A DNA stretch of 64,000 nt from Rodentolepis nana (GCA_900617975.1 UZAE01012053.1:1-64000); one strand, 5' to 3'. Shown: positions 49,701 through 62,515, numbered from the stretch's first letter. The notes: generated by a model from the sequence alone, not told the origin. Numbers and translations are program-made.

Positions 49701-49890
49701 TGTTAAGTGTCAAACCGTTATATTGGTTATTAATTAGTATAATCACCAAACCTCAAATTGGATGAGACGTCAAAGGGTCAACTTCCAGTAGTTGCTCACT
49801 TTTATAAGCTACAATTCTCTTTTAAATTAAAATAATCTATCTTCTGTCCACAACTGCAATTCTTTATGCTAGCAACAATGGTCTGTCACT
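43711..49890. other. About 6 kb with no gene recognised
   Basis: The longest interval without a retroposon copy. An (AT)n microsatellite lies at 47208-47231. Overlapping minus frames at 46759-47143 are Cys/Trp-rich and stop-poor, and an 85-codon minus frame lies at 45105-45362; neither matches a family I know. Confidence 0.5.
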
Positions 49891-49960
49891 CGAATGCTTT
49901 ATACAAAGCGGAATCGAACCGGAATTTGGGATCTCTTGGCTCTTATTGATTATTTCACTT
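49891..49960 (-). repeat. Possible tRNA-like or tRNA-SINE relic
   Basis: The minus strand reads GGTTCGATTCC at 49920-49910, a perfect B-box match, preceded by AAGAGCCAAGAGATCCC, which resembles the D-arm and anticodon-arm side of a tRNA-derived head. The spacing is too short for an intact tRNA and no acceptor stem pairs. Single copy in this window. Confidence 0.3.
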
Positions 49961-52089
49961 ATATGAGGCGTTTTAAATTCTTTCAAGTTCTTAAGTTCTT
50001 AAGTTAAAAACCTAATACAACGTCAACAATTTCACTTCCTCGCAGTCAACAGAAGTGGTCATTTTACTTTTTTGAGTGAATATCATATAAGAAAGGAGGA
50101 AATCTTGTTGTATATTGACAAGAAAGACAACCCAATAATTACAAACCACCGTCTGAACTAATCAGAAACCTCTTCCCCAAATTTTATAAGATAATGACAT
50201 TTCCCGGTTTAAATATGAACTGACCTTGGATTTTTGTATGACAGTAAAATGATAAGAATGAAGAGGTGTTTGAGTAAGACACAACTCTGCAGTGCAACTG
50301 ACTTTTCTCTAAAAATATAAGCATTTCTTGTTCCTGAACAAAATAGGGAAAAAAGGCGAAGATATGGATTCAGTGGCACTGACCCAAATCTTAGACAGGG
50401 AATTTCCTGAAATCAATAAGTAATTCAATTGCACAGAAGGTTTAATGTAATTGTGCACAAAATTTATTATTTATTAAAATATCAATTCTTCAATTTATCA
50501 GTAGACAGATGATGATCATCTTGCTTAGGATTATCACCTTTTAGACACTCTGTCGGCCTACTCAATTAGAATATCAGCGTAATTTAAGAATTCTCCCAAT
50601 TAACATGTATGTTAAATTTGGTTTAATTCCAAATCAATAACGTGTGCGCTTGTGGATTGTGTTTGATACATTTCAGAACGTTGAAAAAGTGACGAAATAT
50701 AATGCTTATTAATAAACATGACTTCATTTGGCATCTTAAGTAATAAAATAATTCAACTAATCAATTTCGTGAAACTTTGTCACAGGTGTGAATGTTTAAA
50801 ATGAATAATTAATTCTGTTGCCTAATAAGGGACAAATTCATTTTTGGAAAATTTTTTCAAAATATATATTTGCTGCCTTGGATATTTTTTGAGTAATGTT
50901 TATCCTTAAAGCAGTGCTGTACTACTTAAGGGCTTCAAAAGCCGCGTATAATTGGCCAGTTTCTAATTTTTACTGTTTCTGGGGATTTACGATAAGAAAG
51001 AAAAATACTATAAAATTTTTAATAAAAAATTTGGTTGCAAAATTTTATACGAGGGTTCATTCTGCAAAACGTAGCTAAAAGTGTAACTGATATTTCTAAA
51101 ACATCTACCATTACTAAATTTTTAAAACCCTTTAATCAGTCTTCGTATGTTCCTGTCTCTCCAAAGGTGATTCAAACAGCAGATTTAATTTAAAGTGACA
51201 ATGCTGAAGCGCAGTTAAATCTACCGGTCATTGAGAGCGATAAAGGAACGCACCTCAACCAGTACTTGAAATCTTACATGCTAAAACTATTTCAATTATG
51301 AGGATATTCGAGCAATCAGTCACTCTATATTCTGTTTGAATAATCAACAGAAAAAGGAACCGTCTAAGGCGACATGAACGGCTACCGTACTTTTGCCACC
51401 TTCGCAATTCGCACAGATTTCTGAAAACACTTCGGTCAGTGTAACCACTTTTAAGCCAAATTCAATTCGTTGGTCTCCGTCATCAGTGGATAAAAACTAA
51501 AGGCAGCCAAGGAAAGTTGGCACTACAAAGCCCGTTTCTCAATGCAAATATTATCAAGGGTGACTACAAAGAATGCAGGCGAATATGCGTTAGTAGATCG
51601 TCAGAAACACACATCCACGTGATCTGACTTACCACAGCTTCACACTAATTGAATTCCTAGTGAATTAATCCGAGGAATCATACATTTAGCCCCTTTGATT
51701 TCATGTTCATAACATATTTAGTTTCTACCTAAACTCTGTGCCATAATCGGTATCGCCGAATACTACATCCGGCAGTGTACAACAAGTGTTAATGTGATTT
51801 AATAATTCAATTTTTTCACTTCTTGCCTAATTGTAATGGTCTTGATGAGAAACACGTTGAAAATATTAAGCAAAAAGCATCCTTTAACTGGTAAAATAGG
51901 ACCAGACAGTAGAAGAGATCCTTAGTTCTTTACTTTTTAAGGCATTGAACAACAAATCATATTGGTGTCTAAATCAATGTGCGTTAAGGCAAGAATAAAA
52001 ACATTTAGGTCTATAAGCGTATCCTGCAGAGACCTATCTGAATTAAACTGACACCACTCCGTCTTGGAAACAGGCAAGGTAAGAGGACC
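49961..52089. other. No gene recognised
   Basis: AT-rich with a slightly GC-richer patch at about 51180-51580 that I cannot assign. Confidence 0.55.
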
Positions 52090-52101
52090 CACTGTAATTA
52101 T

Positions 52102-52431
52102 TTATTTATTTATTTCAAATGGCAGGCGGTTTGATAGTTTTCATTAGCCCTTTGGTTGATTTCGGACTTCACAGAGGGGAGGAACGTCATAGTGGGAAAA
52201 ATTCAAGAGGGTGAACAGAGAAGTAAATCAAAGATGTAAAAGAGATAGACAGACACAAACGCAGAGAAAAGAGGTAAGATGAATAATGTGGAAGTGGTGG
52301 AATATGACATATAATGTTGTCATGGTAGTTTGAAGTCACAAGTCAACTACCAGTTTATAGACTTTTTTGCAGTATGAGTATACGCTGCCCAGGGTGGACC
52401 ACGCGGAGGTGAGTCTATCGTGCACCCCAAT
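52102..52431 (-). mobile_element. Ribozyme-headed retroposon, full length
   Basis: Sense is the minus strand, with a 12-bp exact TSD CACTGTAATTAT at 52090-52101 and 52432-52443. The head (52357-52428) has P1 GGGGTGC, P2 ATAGACTC/AAGTCTAT (one mismatch), P3 ACC/GGT, P1' CCACCCT, the catalytic C in TGCAAA, and P4 CGTAT/ATACT with one terminal mismatch. The (TTTA)n tail directly follows the TSD. Confidence 0.92.
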
Positions 52432-52443
52432 CACTGTAATTAT

Positions 52444-55400
52444 AGACCAGACCGTTTTTATTACCCCGAGAAAAGTTTATGGTGCTCAATATTATTGATA
52501 AGGCATTCTTGCCTAAAAAGTGATGGATGAAAATTTTCTCTTAAGCATGTTCAATATAATATTTACATTTTTCCAGCTCTATTGTCATATATCACAAGTG
52601 CATTTTTATTAAATAAAAGTACCTAATTGATTTCATTTTTCCAAAACGTTTGCTTTAAATTGGCTATTAAAGTTAAGCAAGAAATCGTGAATTAACATGT
52701 GGAATGACCTTGCAGTTCAGAATTCGGACTTTATTTTGGTTCAAATTGTTCTAAAGCTTACTTATTGTTTTTGTATTTCGTGCTTATCTGTTGAAATTAA
52801 AATATCCGAGCATTCAAAATTTAGTAATACCATTGCAAAATAAAACTTTGGTTTTCAGTTTTAAAGGGCTTGAAGAGCGCTCATACCCGGTCATTTTGAA
52901 GATAATGCGTAGAAGGAAAGCTGGCAACTCTTCTAGTATTAATTACTTCCAAATCCAGGAGAATCTTGCAGGCAGCACTTAATTTAATTAGCCAGAGCAA
53001 ATAATTGAGAAGGACGGACACTAATTTCACTTGTGACAGTTCTCATGTCCAAGTCAGTTTGTGCTTTTTTTATCAACTATTTGGAGGGAAATGTCATATA
53101 GAGTGTCGTTGAAACGGTCACATTACAAAATCAATAAAATAACGTTTTTAATACTCACTTTATTATGTACATCGCATGAAGTTTAACATCAAAGCCAGAA
53201 AGTCATGTTTATATGTTTCGGGCATTCTAAATATTGTCAATAATAATTTTATTTATATATGAAATACTCCAAAACTACAAATAGGTGAAATTTTATACCT
53301 AAAGATCTCATTTGCGATTTGGGGATATACACACATACATTTGGAATCATTAAACTATTAGGTAGGCTTTAATTACTTCAGAAAATTTGAGTAAAATAAT
53401 CGTTTTATGAAATTTAGCTAACTTCGTTGTTATCTCGAGAGGATCTTTAATTCGAAATATATTTAGGTCTGTCTGGGTACGCATTGGATTACTTGTTAAG
53501 CGATGGCGTTGCATGTCCCACAGATGCTCGCTTTTTCCCAGCTATATTGTAAAATTCTATCGAGGATTAAAATAAATAAAAGCTTACAATTAGTTAATCA
53601 TGCGTGTGAAAACTATTCATTGCAAAATTTATTTGATATAAGGAAGTAAGTGCGTTAAAAGTTAGTTGATGCTATAAATAAAATTGATATGATTAAAAAA
53701 TTAAGGTCCCTTTCTTTCTCGCTGGTCAAATTAGATAAAAAACTGATTCAAATGACTATTCAAACTTAAATGCCAGTACAATATAACTGCAAACATTGAA
53801 AAAAACTCGAATTAAAAATTCCAATCATTGCAATTTTACACTTTGCAAATAAAATCTTTCTGTAATTCGTACTCATTCAAAATTACACTTAATGGTATTC
53901 AAATCTCCCTTGAAATAGCTTGTTTAAATACAGCAGAATAAATTAAAAAATATTTTTTTGCCTAGAAAGCTATTAAAGCTGCCTATAGACAGTTTGATTC
54001 TTGGAAATGAAAGATACATATCGTGAGCCATCTTTATTCCACGCAATTATGCAGCACCAACTTAGAGTTTTAAGGGAGATATCGAATGAGAATGCCCTGG
54101 TGTTAAATTTGAATTGAAGATGCATTGGTGTAGATTAGGATCATATGATTGAGTTATGTGATTAATTAGGTTTTATTCATTATATCCCTTCATCTTTCGA
54201 AACCTTTCGTGTTAGACCTATTGAGATCGCTATCGCAACTCCCTTGTGCCCTACTACTCAATTAGCCTTAGGAGCAGTTACATCGATAAAATTTGCCACT
54301 GTGTTTGTGAGTTGAAGAGAAAATGGTGAAATTGTATTTTTAGTGCGTCTCCTGTTCACGTGTGCAGTACATTGTTATGCTTTGTTTATTCTTGTCTCCA
54401 GACAGAATATAAATCGTTCTTTACTGGGCATTTTTTACTAGAAATGGAAGACTATCGTGCACGAATAATCGTTTGAATCAGATTCTTTTATGATGTCTGA
54501 TATTGTTAATATGATTAGGCGGTATGGGAAGAACACCTTTTTATTTGGGGCTTAAGATTATTTTTTTTCAAAATTTCTTACATTTTATTCTTGAACCAGA
54601 TAAAAGACCCTAATTGTATCAATTAAATACAATCTACGCATTTAATGAGTATTATTTATACCAAACTGTAGACCTTTTTATAATGAAAAATAAACTAATT
54701 CGTCAACAGAAATATTATAAAAGAGAACAGTGGATTATTCTACAAATTAATATTACTATTACCCTTAAATTTGATTGCGTTTTGTAAATTTAGGAGGTCA
54801 ACCAAAATGCCTATTTAAGGTTGCTCATTTTTCCGCATCTTGGCACAATTGTGCTCTTTGCCACACCAATCAATTTTTCCCATCAGCCACGGTTGTGATT
54901 GTACCCCTACACGGTTTAAAGTTGTAACATTTTATGGTTTAAGTAAAATGTTTTGTTATAAAAAATATGCTTGGGAAAATTTGATTTGTCATTGATCAGC
55001 ATTTGACATATATAAATCAAATTATAAGATAATTTTTCACAGACATCGCGCTTTCAAGGGACTCCAATGGTAATCTTCTAGGTACTACGGCAACTAGAAA
55101 TGCTCCAACCAAATATCCATATTCCTGAACAAGTTTTGCAATCAAAGATGCAATACTTTGAGTAAAAATCTACTCGAAATTAACAAATGGTCATTAATCC
55201 TTAGATTGTAATGAACTACCGATTTCAAGTTGACGAATATATAGCAAATTCAAAATTTTCTTATTTTTATGAAGCGAAAATGGTAGTAATTATAATAATG
55301 ATGATGCCATTAAAAAATTCGAGAAATCAAAATAGGGAAAAAGACTCAGGAAGCTATAATTTGTCTACCATTTTAAGGTTACTTTTTAAAGGTATGTTTA

Positions 55401-57338
55401 AGCCTCAAATTGTGACCTAGTGAGTTGTCATGTCCAGTATTCATATTGAAAGCAGTTTTTAATTAATTTAAGATTGTGTGTTACAGATTTATCATTTTAA
55501 TGTGTCAACGGCACACTGTGAGAATAATTTTAATCGGTTATCAGGAAAGTTGAAAGTGAGTAGGAATTGGACTGTATTAATCTTGATTCCATCAAAATAG
55601 GTGGTGCTTTCTTCCATTGCTTCAAGTACTTAATTCAAATAAAACTGTATGCTCCTATCACGACAATTCACCAAGATAAAAGCATTCCAATTATACCAAG
55701 CATAGAGGTAGGTGTCTGCGGCGTCAATCTCTGCTTATATTTGCTGCTGACATTAAATTATGACTCAGAAATGAAGAATTCTATAAGTGGTCACTCAGGT
55801 CTAGACGGTCATAAAATTCTGGGTTTATTGAAGCAGTAACACAGCCTACCTAATGGTTCTCCAGAGGGTTATAATCAAATTAGTCCTGCTAATATCTGCC
55901 TCCGTTACCGAGATAGGTCTCTCACTTAATGAAAGAAAAACAAGTTTTTTGCACAATTATATGTTGAATAAGAACAATTTATGTGACCTTTTAACGGAAA
56001 TCAAACACTCCCCTGACTATATCTCATTGAAAATCCAACGAGTAAGAGATGGAGTAAAATAATTCATTTAACGCAGTTATTTTCATTAAAAATTTCATTT
56101 TATGTTGCCTCAAATGATGATAAAGTTGAATTTATCGAATCTTAAACTTTGCAGGACACAAAAAAGAGTAAAAGAAAAATTTTTCAGGAAGTTGATTAGG
56201 AGAAAAATGTTGATTGAAATCATAAAAATATCATGTTTTGAATATATAATAATTAAAATAATAATAGTAATAATTAAGTTTTGAAAAATCAAATTTAAAA
56301 CGATCAAAGTGTCGTAATTAGTTGATGATGCAAAAGCATTTTGCAAATATTTTTTTAAATTTTTCTTATTATATTTCTCTTTTTATAAGCAATGAAAACT
56401 AAAGAACTTGGACGCTCTATTATGAAAAGTATATGTAATAATTAAGTCTTCCTTCCAGTATTTTTAATCGAAAAAATTCATGATAAACGCTCTTTCCTCT
56501 CCTTTTTTCTAAAACAATAGAGCAAGCGCCATTTTGCTTCCTAACAGAAGGGAAATTGGGTGTGTCGACGTGAGCATAGGATTTATGATTGCGAAGGGAA
56601 AACGAATTTTAAGGGTAAACGTGAACACTGTCACGTATGTCGTGTGTGTAATAAATTTCAACGTTGATACTCTACTTCGCCTAAAATATTTTGAAGTTCT
56701 CTTCAGGACAGTCACCACTTTACTCGGTATTAAAGCGTGTGCGGAATTCACTCTCCCGGTTACTTTCTACAACTAGGAAATTAGGCAAGATTTAATATTT
56801 TACTATTAAATAATCAAAATTTATGGGAGCAATGCTCGATGAAAACCTCGAGTGGCTGAAGTGAGGGAATCCAGAAATGCACTTAATGGATGACTCAATG
56901 TGTTTACTAGCATTATTCTTTAATTACGTTCCCTCAGAAAATGTTTTGCATTTTCCTAACGCAGTCGCAGTGATGCATTTCTTCCCCTATGACTCAAACC
57001 CCTATTTGTCATGTCTAGACGAACATATTGATTCTGACTACCAAGTGACCCATATAGAGTGCACCGATATTTCCACACACACATACACACAAGCGCGTAC
57101 ACAAAAAAATACGGATCGCCTTATTTTTCATACCTATTCATTAATTAATATTTGTTGTTTTCTGCAATTTATTGTTATAGTTTTAAATATACAGTCTTGG
57201 ATTCATTATTTCCTTCCGATCTAATATATTTATTTACTTTGGAATGACAAGTTAAGCCAGAATATAAATTCTCAGACCTTATTTGCTAGAGGTGCATTTG
57301 ATGCAAAATAAATAAACGTACAGCGTATTTTACCGTAG
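52444..57338. other. No gene recognised
   Basis: AT-rich. The region 56509-56776 is open for 80 codons on both strands and somewhat GC-richer, without a recognisable motif. A CA-rich run lies near 57075-57090. All other frames are short or low complexity. Confidence 0.5.
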
Positions 57339-57428
57339 CTTTGATGAACCTTCCATCTGTGAAGCCCAAAGTCAGCTAAATGGCTAATGATAGCTATCAA
57401 ATCGCCTGCCATTTGAAATAAATAAATA
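57339..57428 (+). mobile_element. Ribozyme-headed retroposon, 3' fragment
   Basis: Plus-sense 3' ~90 bp only: CTTTGATG, CTGTGAAGCCCAAAGTCAGC, GGCTAATGATAGCTATCAAA, CGCCTGCCATTTGAAATAAA. 5' truncated. No TSD recognised. Confidence 0.8.
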
Positions 57429-58998
57429 TTTCTCATATAAATATGCCGTAAAATTATTACCTTCCAAATCTAAGACGAGGATAAGTTGGAAGAGAAAATG
57501 ACGGCATTCAATCATTCAAAATTATGCAAACTCATTTAATATTTTGAACCAATTTTAGTGACTAAAATAAAACAGCCCTTTTCTAATAAGCTGAATCCTA
57601 ATGTATTTAGTCAAAAGTAAAGAAAATGGAGAGCAAATATAACATCTATTTGCAAAATGAATCATATTTCGGATTTCATTCTGGAAGAAAAACGAATTTT
57701 AGCCATTTTATAAATGTTTGGCAATGTGTCACCCGTGTTTGCTTGCCTGAGAGATGGATATAAACGGGGACATTAAAGCCAAAATTTTCTTATACTTATA
57801 ACATATGAACTAAAATTAAAGTATAATTTAAAAAAATTACTTAGTTCGTCAGGATTTTTTCTGGCAGTGTTAATGACTGATTTATTTCCTCAAGGCACCA
57901 AATGAAATTATTATCCATTAAAGTTAAATGATAAATACAATAACAGCGTTTCTTGGGTTCATGATTAAATATATTCTTCTTCTATATCATTAATGACTTT
58001 CACAAAGTGTGGCTGAATTATGTGAAACATGTTGCCAAACTAATCAAAACAGAATAACAAATATAAATTTTAAAGGTGGCTTAAAATGTCTCTTTTCGGA
58101 AAATGATTTATTAGTGGGAAAATAACGTCAAGCAAACGTAGGCATAATGTTATACCCAACTCAATATATGCTAAGAATTCAAACAAGCTAGAGGCTTGAA
58201 TTCGATTACTAATTGCGTGAAATTGCTTTCAGTAATACTTTTATGTATAATGACGTAGAAAATGTGAAGTTTCGTTATTTACTATCAAAACTGCGAAAAA
58301 ATAAATACTTCCTTTCATTTATTAGTCACAAGATTTGAATATTTTTCTTAAATAAAAAAATGAATTCAGCTTTGACAAAAAACATGACTCAAATTATTTT
58401 TTTTTTGAATTTGAACTATTTGTCAAATATTTCGTCTTTAAATTTTATCATTAGTGAGTACAAATCAACTAATATAATTGAACATGGAATAAAGAACTGT
58501 AAATGCATTTTTATCTCGCAGTAGAAAACTAACCCAAGTGCACATTAAAGTGGTGATTGTTTCGTGATTTTAGAGGTCGATCGATTTTCTATTGCCACCT
58601 ATTATTATTGTTTAGAGAGATACAAGTCGGAAAAATAGCAATCGAAAGATGAGACGGAGTTTAATTAACGGGTGCCAACTACAGAATATTAAGAAGAGCG
58701 AACTATATAGATGATTCTTAAAGGGCATAGATTGTAACCATATCCTGCATTAATTCTAATAATGCTTATATTCAAGGATATTTGGGAATTGCTAGTGGGA
58801 TATCAAGTAAAATAAATGGGATATCAGAGTGGCGATATAGGCTGTTATGGAAGGTTAACGAGAATAAAAGTCTTCGCGCACTTCGCAAAATTCAGTTCCA
58901 TTATTTTATAAATTGATAAAAAGAATTTTATTCAATTACATGAATTTGAATAGGGCAAATTTCCTCCTTCAATGTAGCATTTGCACATTCTCCTCACT
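57429..58998. other. No gene recognised
   Basis: AT-rich spacer. Confidence 0.6.
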
Positions 58999-59014
58999 AT
59001 TTATAATCAAGGCC
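58999..59014. repeat. Outer TSD (left) of the LINE relic
   Basis: ATTTATAATCAAGGCC. The copy at 59949-59964 is ATTTATAACCAAGACC (14 of 16 identical), placed immediately after the LINE tail. Confidence 0.6.
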
Positions 59015-59033
59015 TCGCAGTCAGCGATAAATT

Positions 59034-59046
59034 TAATTTGAAGCAT
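59034..59046. repeat. Inner TSD (left) of the nested retroposon
   Basis: TAATTTGAAGCAT, matching TAATTGGAAACAT at 59351-59363 in 11 of 13 positions. Confidence 0.65.
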
Positions 59047-59350
59047 CATTATTATTATTATTATATCAAATGACAGGCGGTTTGATTGTTATTATCAGCC
59101 CTTTATTTGACTTCAGGCTTCACAGAGAGAAGGAACATCAAAGTGAAAAAAGTCGAGAGGGGGGGGGGAACAGAAGAGTGTTTCAAGGACGAAGGTAGAA
59201 AAGGTAGAGAAAAGGTGATATGAGTACTGTGAAAGTAGTCGAATATGAAATACAGTGGGGTCATGGCATTTTGAAGTCAAAAGTCAGCTGCTAGTTCATA
59301 GACTTTTTGCCCAGGATGCACTACGTGGAGGTAAGTCTATCGTGCACCCC
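59047..59350 (-). mobile_element. Ribozyme-headed retroposon nested in the LINE relic
   Basis: Sense is the minus strand. The tail on plus is an (ATT)n run ending TATATCAAATGACAGG, the TAA-tail type also seen at 10757. The ribozyme region (59298-59350) has P1 GGGGTGC, P2 and P3, but the whole P4 hairpin is gone: CTGGGCAA runs straight into AAAGTCTAT. The two short GGCAA repeats that flank P4 in other copies explain the deletion. About 20 bp are also missing from the middle of the body. Confidence 0.9.
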
Positions 59351-59430
59351 TAATTGGAAACATAGAACCACTAAAACAGTAGTGAAACACAAATGTAAAA
59401 ACTGTGTCAGTTACTGAGAGAAAAAACAAA

Positions 59431-59871
59431 ACGGTAATTCTTCAATGGATCCCCAGATACTGTGGTATTATAATCATAAACGCACTGATACATTTGGAAA
59501 GAAGGGGACCTCAATTTTGCAAGGTATAGATCGGTCGATGTTTTTCCACACAATGAAGAACTTAATCAGGAGAGAATTCAAGACCTCATGGTGCAACGAA
59601 CTTAAAACTCAAATAAAGGAGAATCAGGGGACAGCGGCTCTCTCCAACATAGCTGATTGTCCGAGAATCGAAGCTGTTGCAGAATTAAGGCCGCTTACTG
59701 GACACGAGTCACCTTCACAGAATAGGAGTATACGCTCAGCCAACTTGGCTCCTACGTGACATTCAAGAGGAAATTAAGACGACTCACTGAATTTGGTGTC
59801 CAGTCCTAAAGACAACGACGGAAACCCAGAGATACTGGGAAACCAGAAGTCAACTAATGAACTGCTGTTAA
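59431..59871 (+). pseudogene. LINE ORF2 3' end: RNase H and C-terminal region, frameshifted
   Basis: From 59431 one frame gives TVILQWIPRYCGI, matching the WIPxHCGI motif at the RNase H domain end of arthropod non-LTR retrotransposons. A frame change follows, then RTDTFGKKGTS, matching the ExADxLAKxGS motif. This second frame stays open to 59759, with the start codon at 59445 only apparent. After another shift near 59712 a third frame reads LHRIGVYAQPT, the region that in intact relatives precedes a CxxC...H...C finger. Here the first Cys pair is lost and a stop interrupts before IWCPVL. The frame ends at a TAA at 59869-59871. It is non-functional. Confidence 0.72.
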
Positions 59872-59874
59872 CTG

Positions 59875-59948
59875 TCCCCCCCCCTTGTGATAGCCGAAGT
59901 CAACTAAGGGGCTAATGATAAATAGCATAAAGCCTACCATTTGTTCTA
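59875..59948 (+). repeat. LINE 3' tail shared with the ribozyme-headed family
   Basis: Starts at a C run just after the ORF stop and aligns with the retroposon 3' end through CCATTTG. Identity is roughly 75-80% by eye. It ends at the outer TSD, so it is either the native LINE tail or an independently inserted fragment. Confidence 0.65.
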
Positions 59949-59964
59949 ATTTATAACCAAGACC

Positions 59965-62462
59965 CATTTGAGATGAGTAAGCCAAAGTCACGTTAAAAGT
60001 TAACAAATTTAGGACTATATTATTAACTAAACTTGTTCCACATCGCTCATGAGCTGGCCAAACCCATTAGTGTGATGTTGTCTAAGACGGTGGGAAATAA
60101 AATGTGTTCAATTAAATATGCATATTCCTGAAGCAGCTCAACCAGAATAGGAAAGTAAATAAAATGATTGGGATGCAGTTGACATGTAAACTCATTTCTC
60201 TCTGAATAAGTCTTTGTCCTTCTGTCAAATAAAACCCCTATTATTTTTATTCTTCCTCCCCCTCCTCCTCCTTCTTCTTCTTCTCCTTTTTATAAAAAGA
60301 TTAAATGGTCAAAACTAGTTTTGGATAATTTTTTCCAGCGTATGATCTTGTCTTAAGGCAAAAGGTAGCATATGACATTAATGCAACCGCCTCTCTGAAA
60401 ATAAATTTGATTGGTAACTGAAATACCCCTTCAAGTAACAGCACTTATGACATTAAGTGATCAAACAACTCAAGGCTTCAATGAAAAACTAAGACATGAT
60501 TAAGAAGAGGGCAGGTAAGAGGAGTCCTTGATAGAGGCAAATTCACTGTTTACCAAGTATGATTTCAAGTCCATAGAGTACTAACACACCAATCAAATCA
60601 ACATAAGATTTTCACTTATCTTACCAAATCTAACAATTTGTTTCAAGGGGACAAAAGTTGCTGATTGTCTTTTTCCTATCACCACTTCTGTTATGGTAAT
60701 TACTTTTTGAAGGGTGGTTCTAATTAAGCCTAAATAGCCAATGACTTACATTAAATAGAGGTATATAAATTGTCAATTTATTTAATTATTGTTTGAAATT
60801 TGATAATGTAGTTATAATTTTGTCTGAAAATTCTCGTGCATACTTATCAATTCACAAAAGCTCTTGGGAAGTATAAATAACCAAGTTTGGAGGGCACATC
60901 AAGATATCAACATTATAGGTTTGCTAGTGGACTATAGGACTTATGAATAAGACATGACGTGTGAGATGATTCGATGAGACATCCTATGACTCATGATTAT
61001 TGAGTTTTTAGCTCCTTCATTTCTGGTGGCGAATTTAATTTTAACTTAAGTATTTTAAATCATCATTAATTGTTAGTTGAAAGGTTTTTACCAGTTTAGT
61101 TCTAGGTGACAATAAGGGCTATTAATAATAACGTCCATAAACAGGGCAAATCAACACCAGAATAAGCTATTACGGATTCTTCAAATGATTTCGCGCAGGA
61201 AGAAAGGTAATTTGTGATGGACAACGTCTAACCACACAATGACTTTATTTATTGCTTGACCTTTAAGCTCCTAATGTATTCATAAACGTCTTTCTCATGC
61301 CAGACATTTTATTACCCTCAGCAAGTATGACTAAGGAATGACTGCAGGAATGGCAATGACTGGTTGGCGAAGGACAATGAAGGGATGTTTGGACAATTCC
61401 CTCCTTGATGGTCCTGTTAAGATCGAACTAGCCTAGTGAGAATCGGGATCTTTAAATGAAAAAAATGGAGTGTCCTATCGATATCAGCCCCAGTTTTCTT
61501 GTACCTGGTGTATCAGCTAATCTGTTCAGCTTGTATTTCACAACTTTATTTAATAAATTAGACGGGGTTCTAGCTATCCAACTTATAATGTGAATTAAGT
61601 TCCGTGATAAATTTGGTTAGTAGCCTATTGCTACTCAACTAAAAGATGAATATGCTCAACTCAGCTTCCCTCATTTACAACAGGATCAGTTTCAAATGTG
61701 ACGCATTCCTCAAAAAATCCACCCAATTAGAAATTAGTAGAAATTATTCGATTCAATTAGTCTAAATAGAAGCAAAATAATTTAGTTTGCGTTTCGAGCT
61801 ATTCCTGCGGTTTGCTTATAACTTAATAACTTTAAATGTCAAGGGACGTTAATGAGTAGAACTTGATCGGACTTTGCGATAAGATAGTGCCAAATATTAC
61901 GCAAATAATTCCTCAGATTATTTACATTTGCGTTTAATATTAAAGTAACATGTAATATCTACGAAGAGCCATAGAAGCTATCGAAATGCCTTCTTTTTTG
62001 ACATAAATACTCACAGTACTTAAAACTGTCATTTTATTCAAATAACTGAAAGAATAATTTGGCATTAATTGCCGGATTACTATAGAGTTGGTTCCTAGAA
62101 CTTAGCAGAAGCATGAACTAAATTCGAGAAGGCAAAATTAAATGTCAACTTGAAACCACTTGTACCCTGATAATGAGTGCATCATCTTGAGTAGATGTAT
62201 TCTCAAAGAATCCAATGTGTGTGGGACACTTTTACACATTAATATATAAAGTATTCCTTCGGAGTACTTCATATCGCGTCAGGATCCGAGGAGAGTGAAA
62301 TTGTGATTTCCATAGTGGTAATTTGGAGCCAAACTACCACAAGAGATGCTCATATTTGTATGCACATGCTGTGAGCGATAACTACCACTGTACTGCTTAA
62401 TTATGATTTACCTTCCCCAAAGTGCAACTGGAAGGTTTTAGTCACGAATTTTTTCTGTTTCA
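59965..62462. other. No gene recognised
   Basis: AT-rich. A pyrimidine-rich run of CCT and CTT units lies at 60250-60290. No other feature was recognised. Confidence 0.6.
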
Positions 62463-62515
62463 GCCTTATGAATGTTCGTCTGAGTCATGACGCGCTTCTG
62501 GCCAGAGAGATAAAT
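62463..62515. repeat. Unnamed dispersed repeat, copy B of pair 2
   Basis: Counterpart of 4428-4488 in the same orientation. Both copies are followed by a T/A-rich segment that does not align well. Confidence 0.45.

Larger units (their letters stand above)
59015..59948 (+). mobile_element. 5'-truncated LINE relic, candidate relative of the retroposon's partner
   Basis: A plus-sense non-LTR retrotransposon remnant bounded by the imperfect 16-bp TSD. It holds about 35 bp of undefined sequence, an inserted retroposon (59047-59350), the RNase H end and C-terminal region (59431-59871), and a 3' tail (59875-59948). The tail (AGCCGAAGTCAACTAA, GGGGCTAATGATAAATAGC, AGCCTACCATTTG) resembles the last ~70 bp of the ribozyme-headed family. 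No reverse transcriptase or endonuclease domain remains, so the clade is uncertain; an RNase H domain points to an I/R1/LOA-type group. Confidence 0.6.

Noticed and set aside
56877..57224. 115-codon plus frame with a CA-repeat segment
   Set aside because: It includes a CACACA microsatellite that is translated by chance. No domain was recognised.
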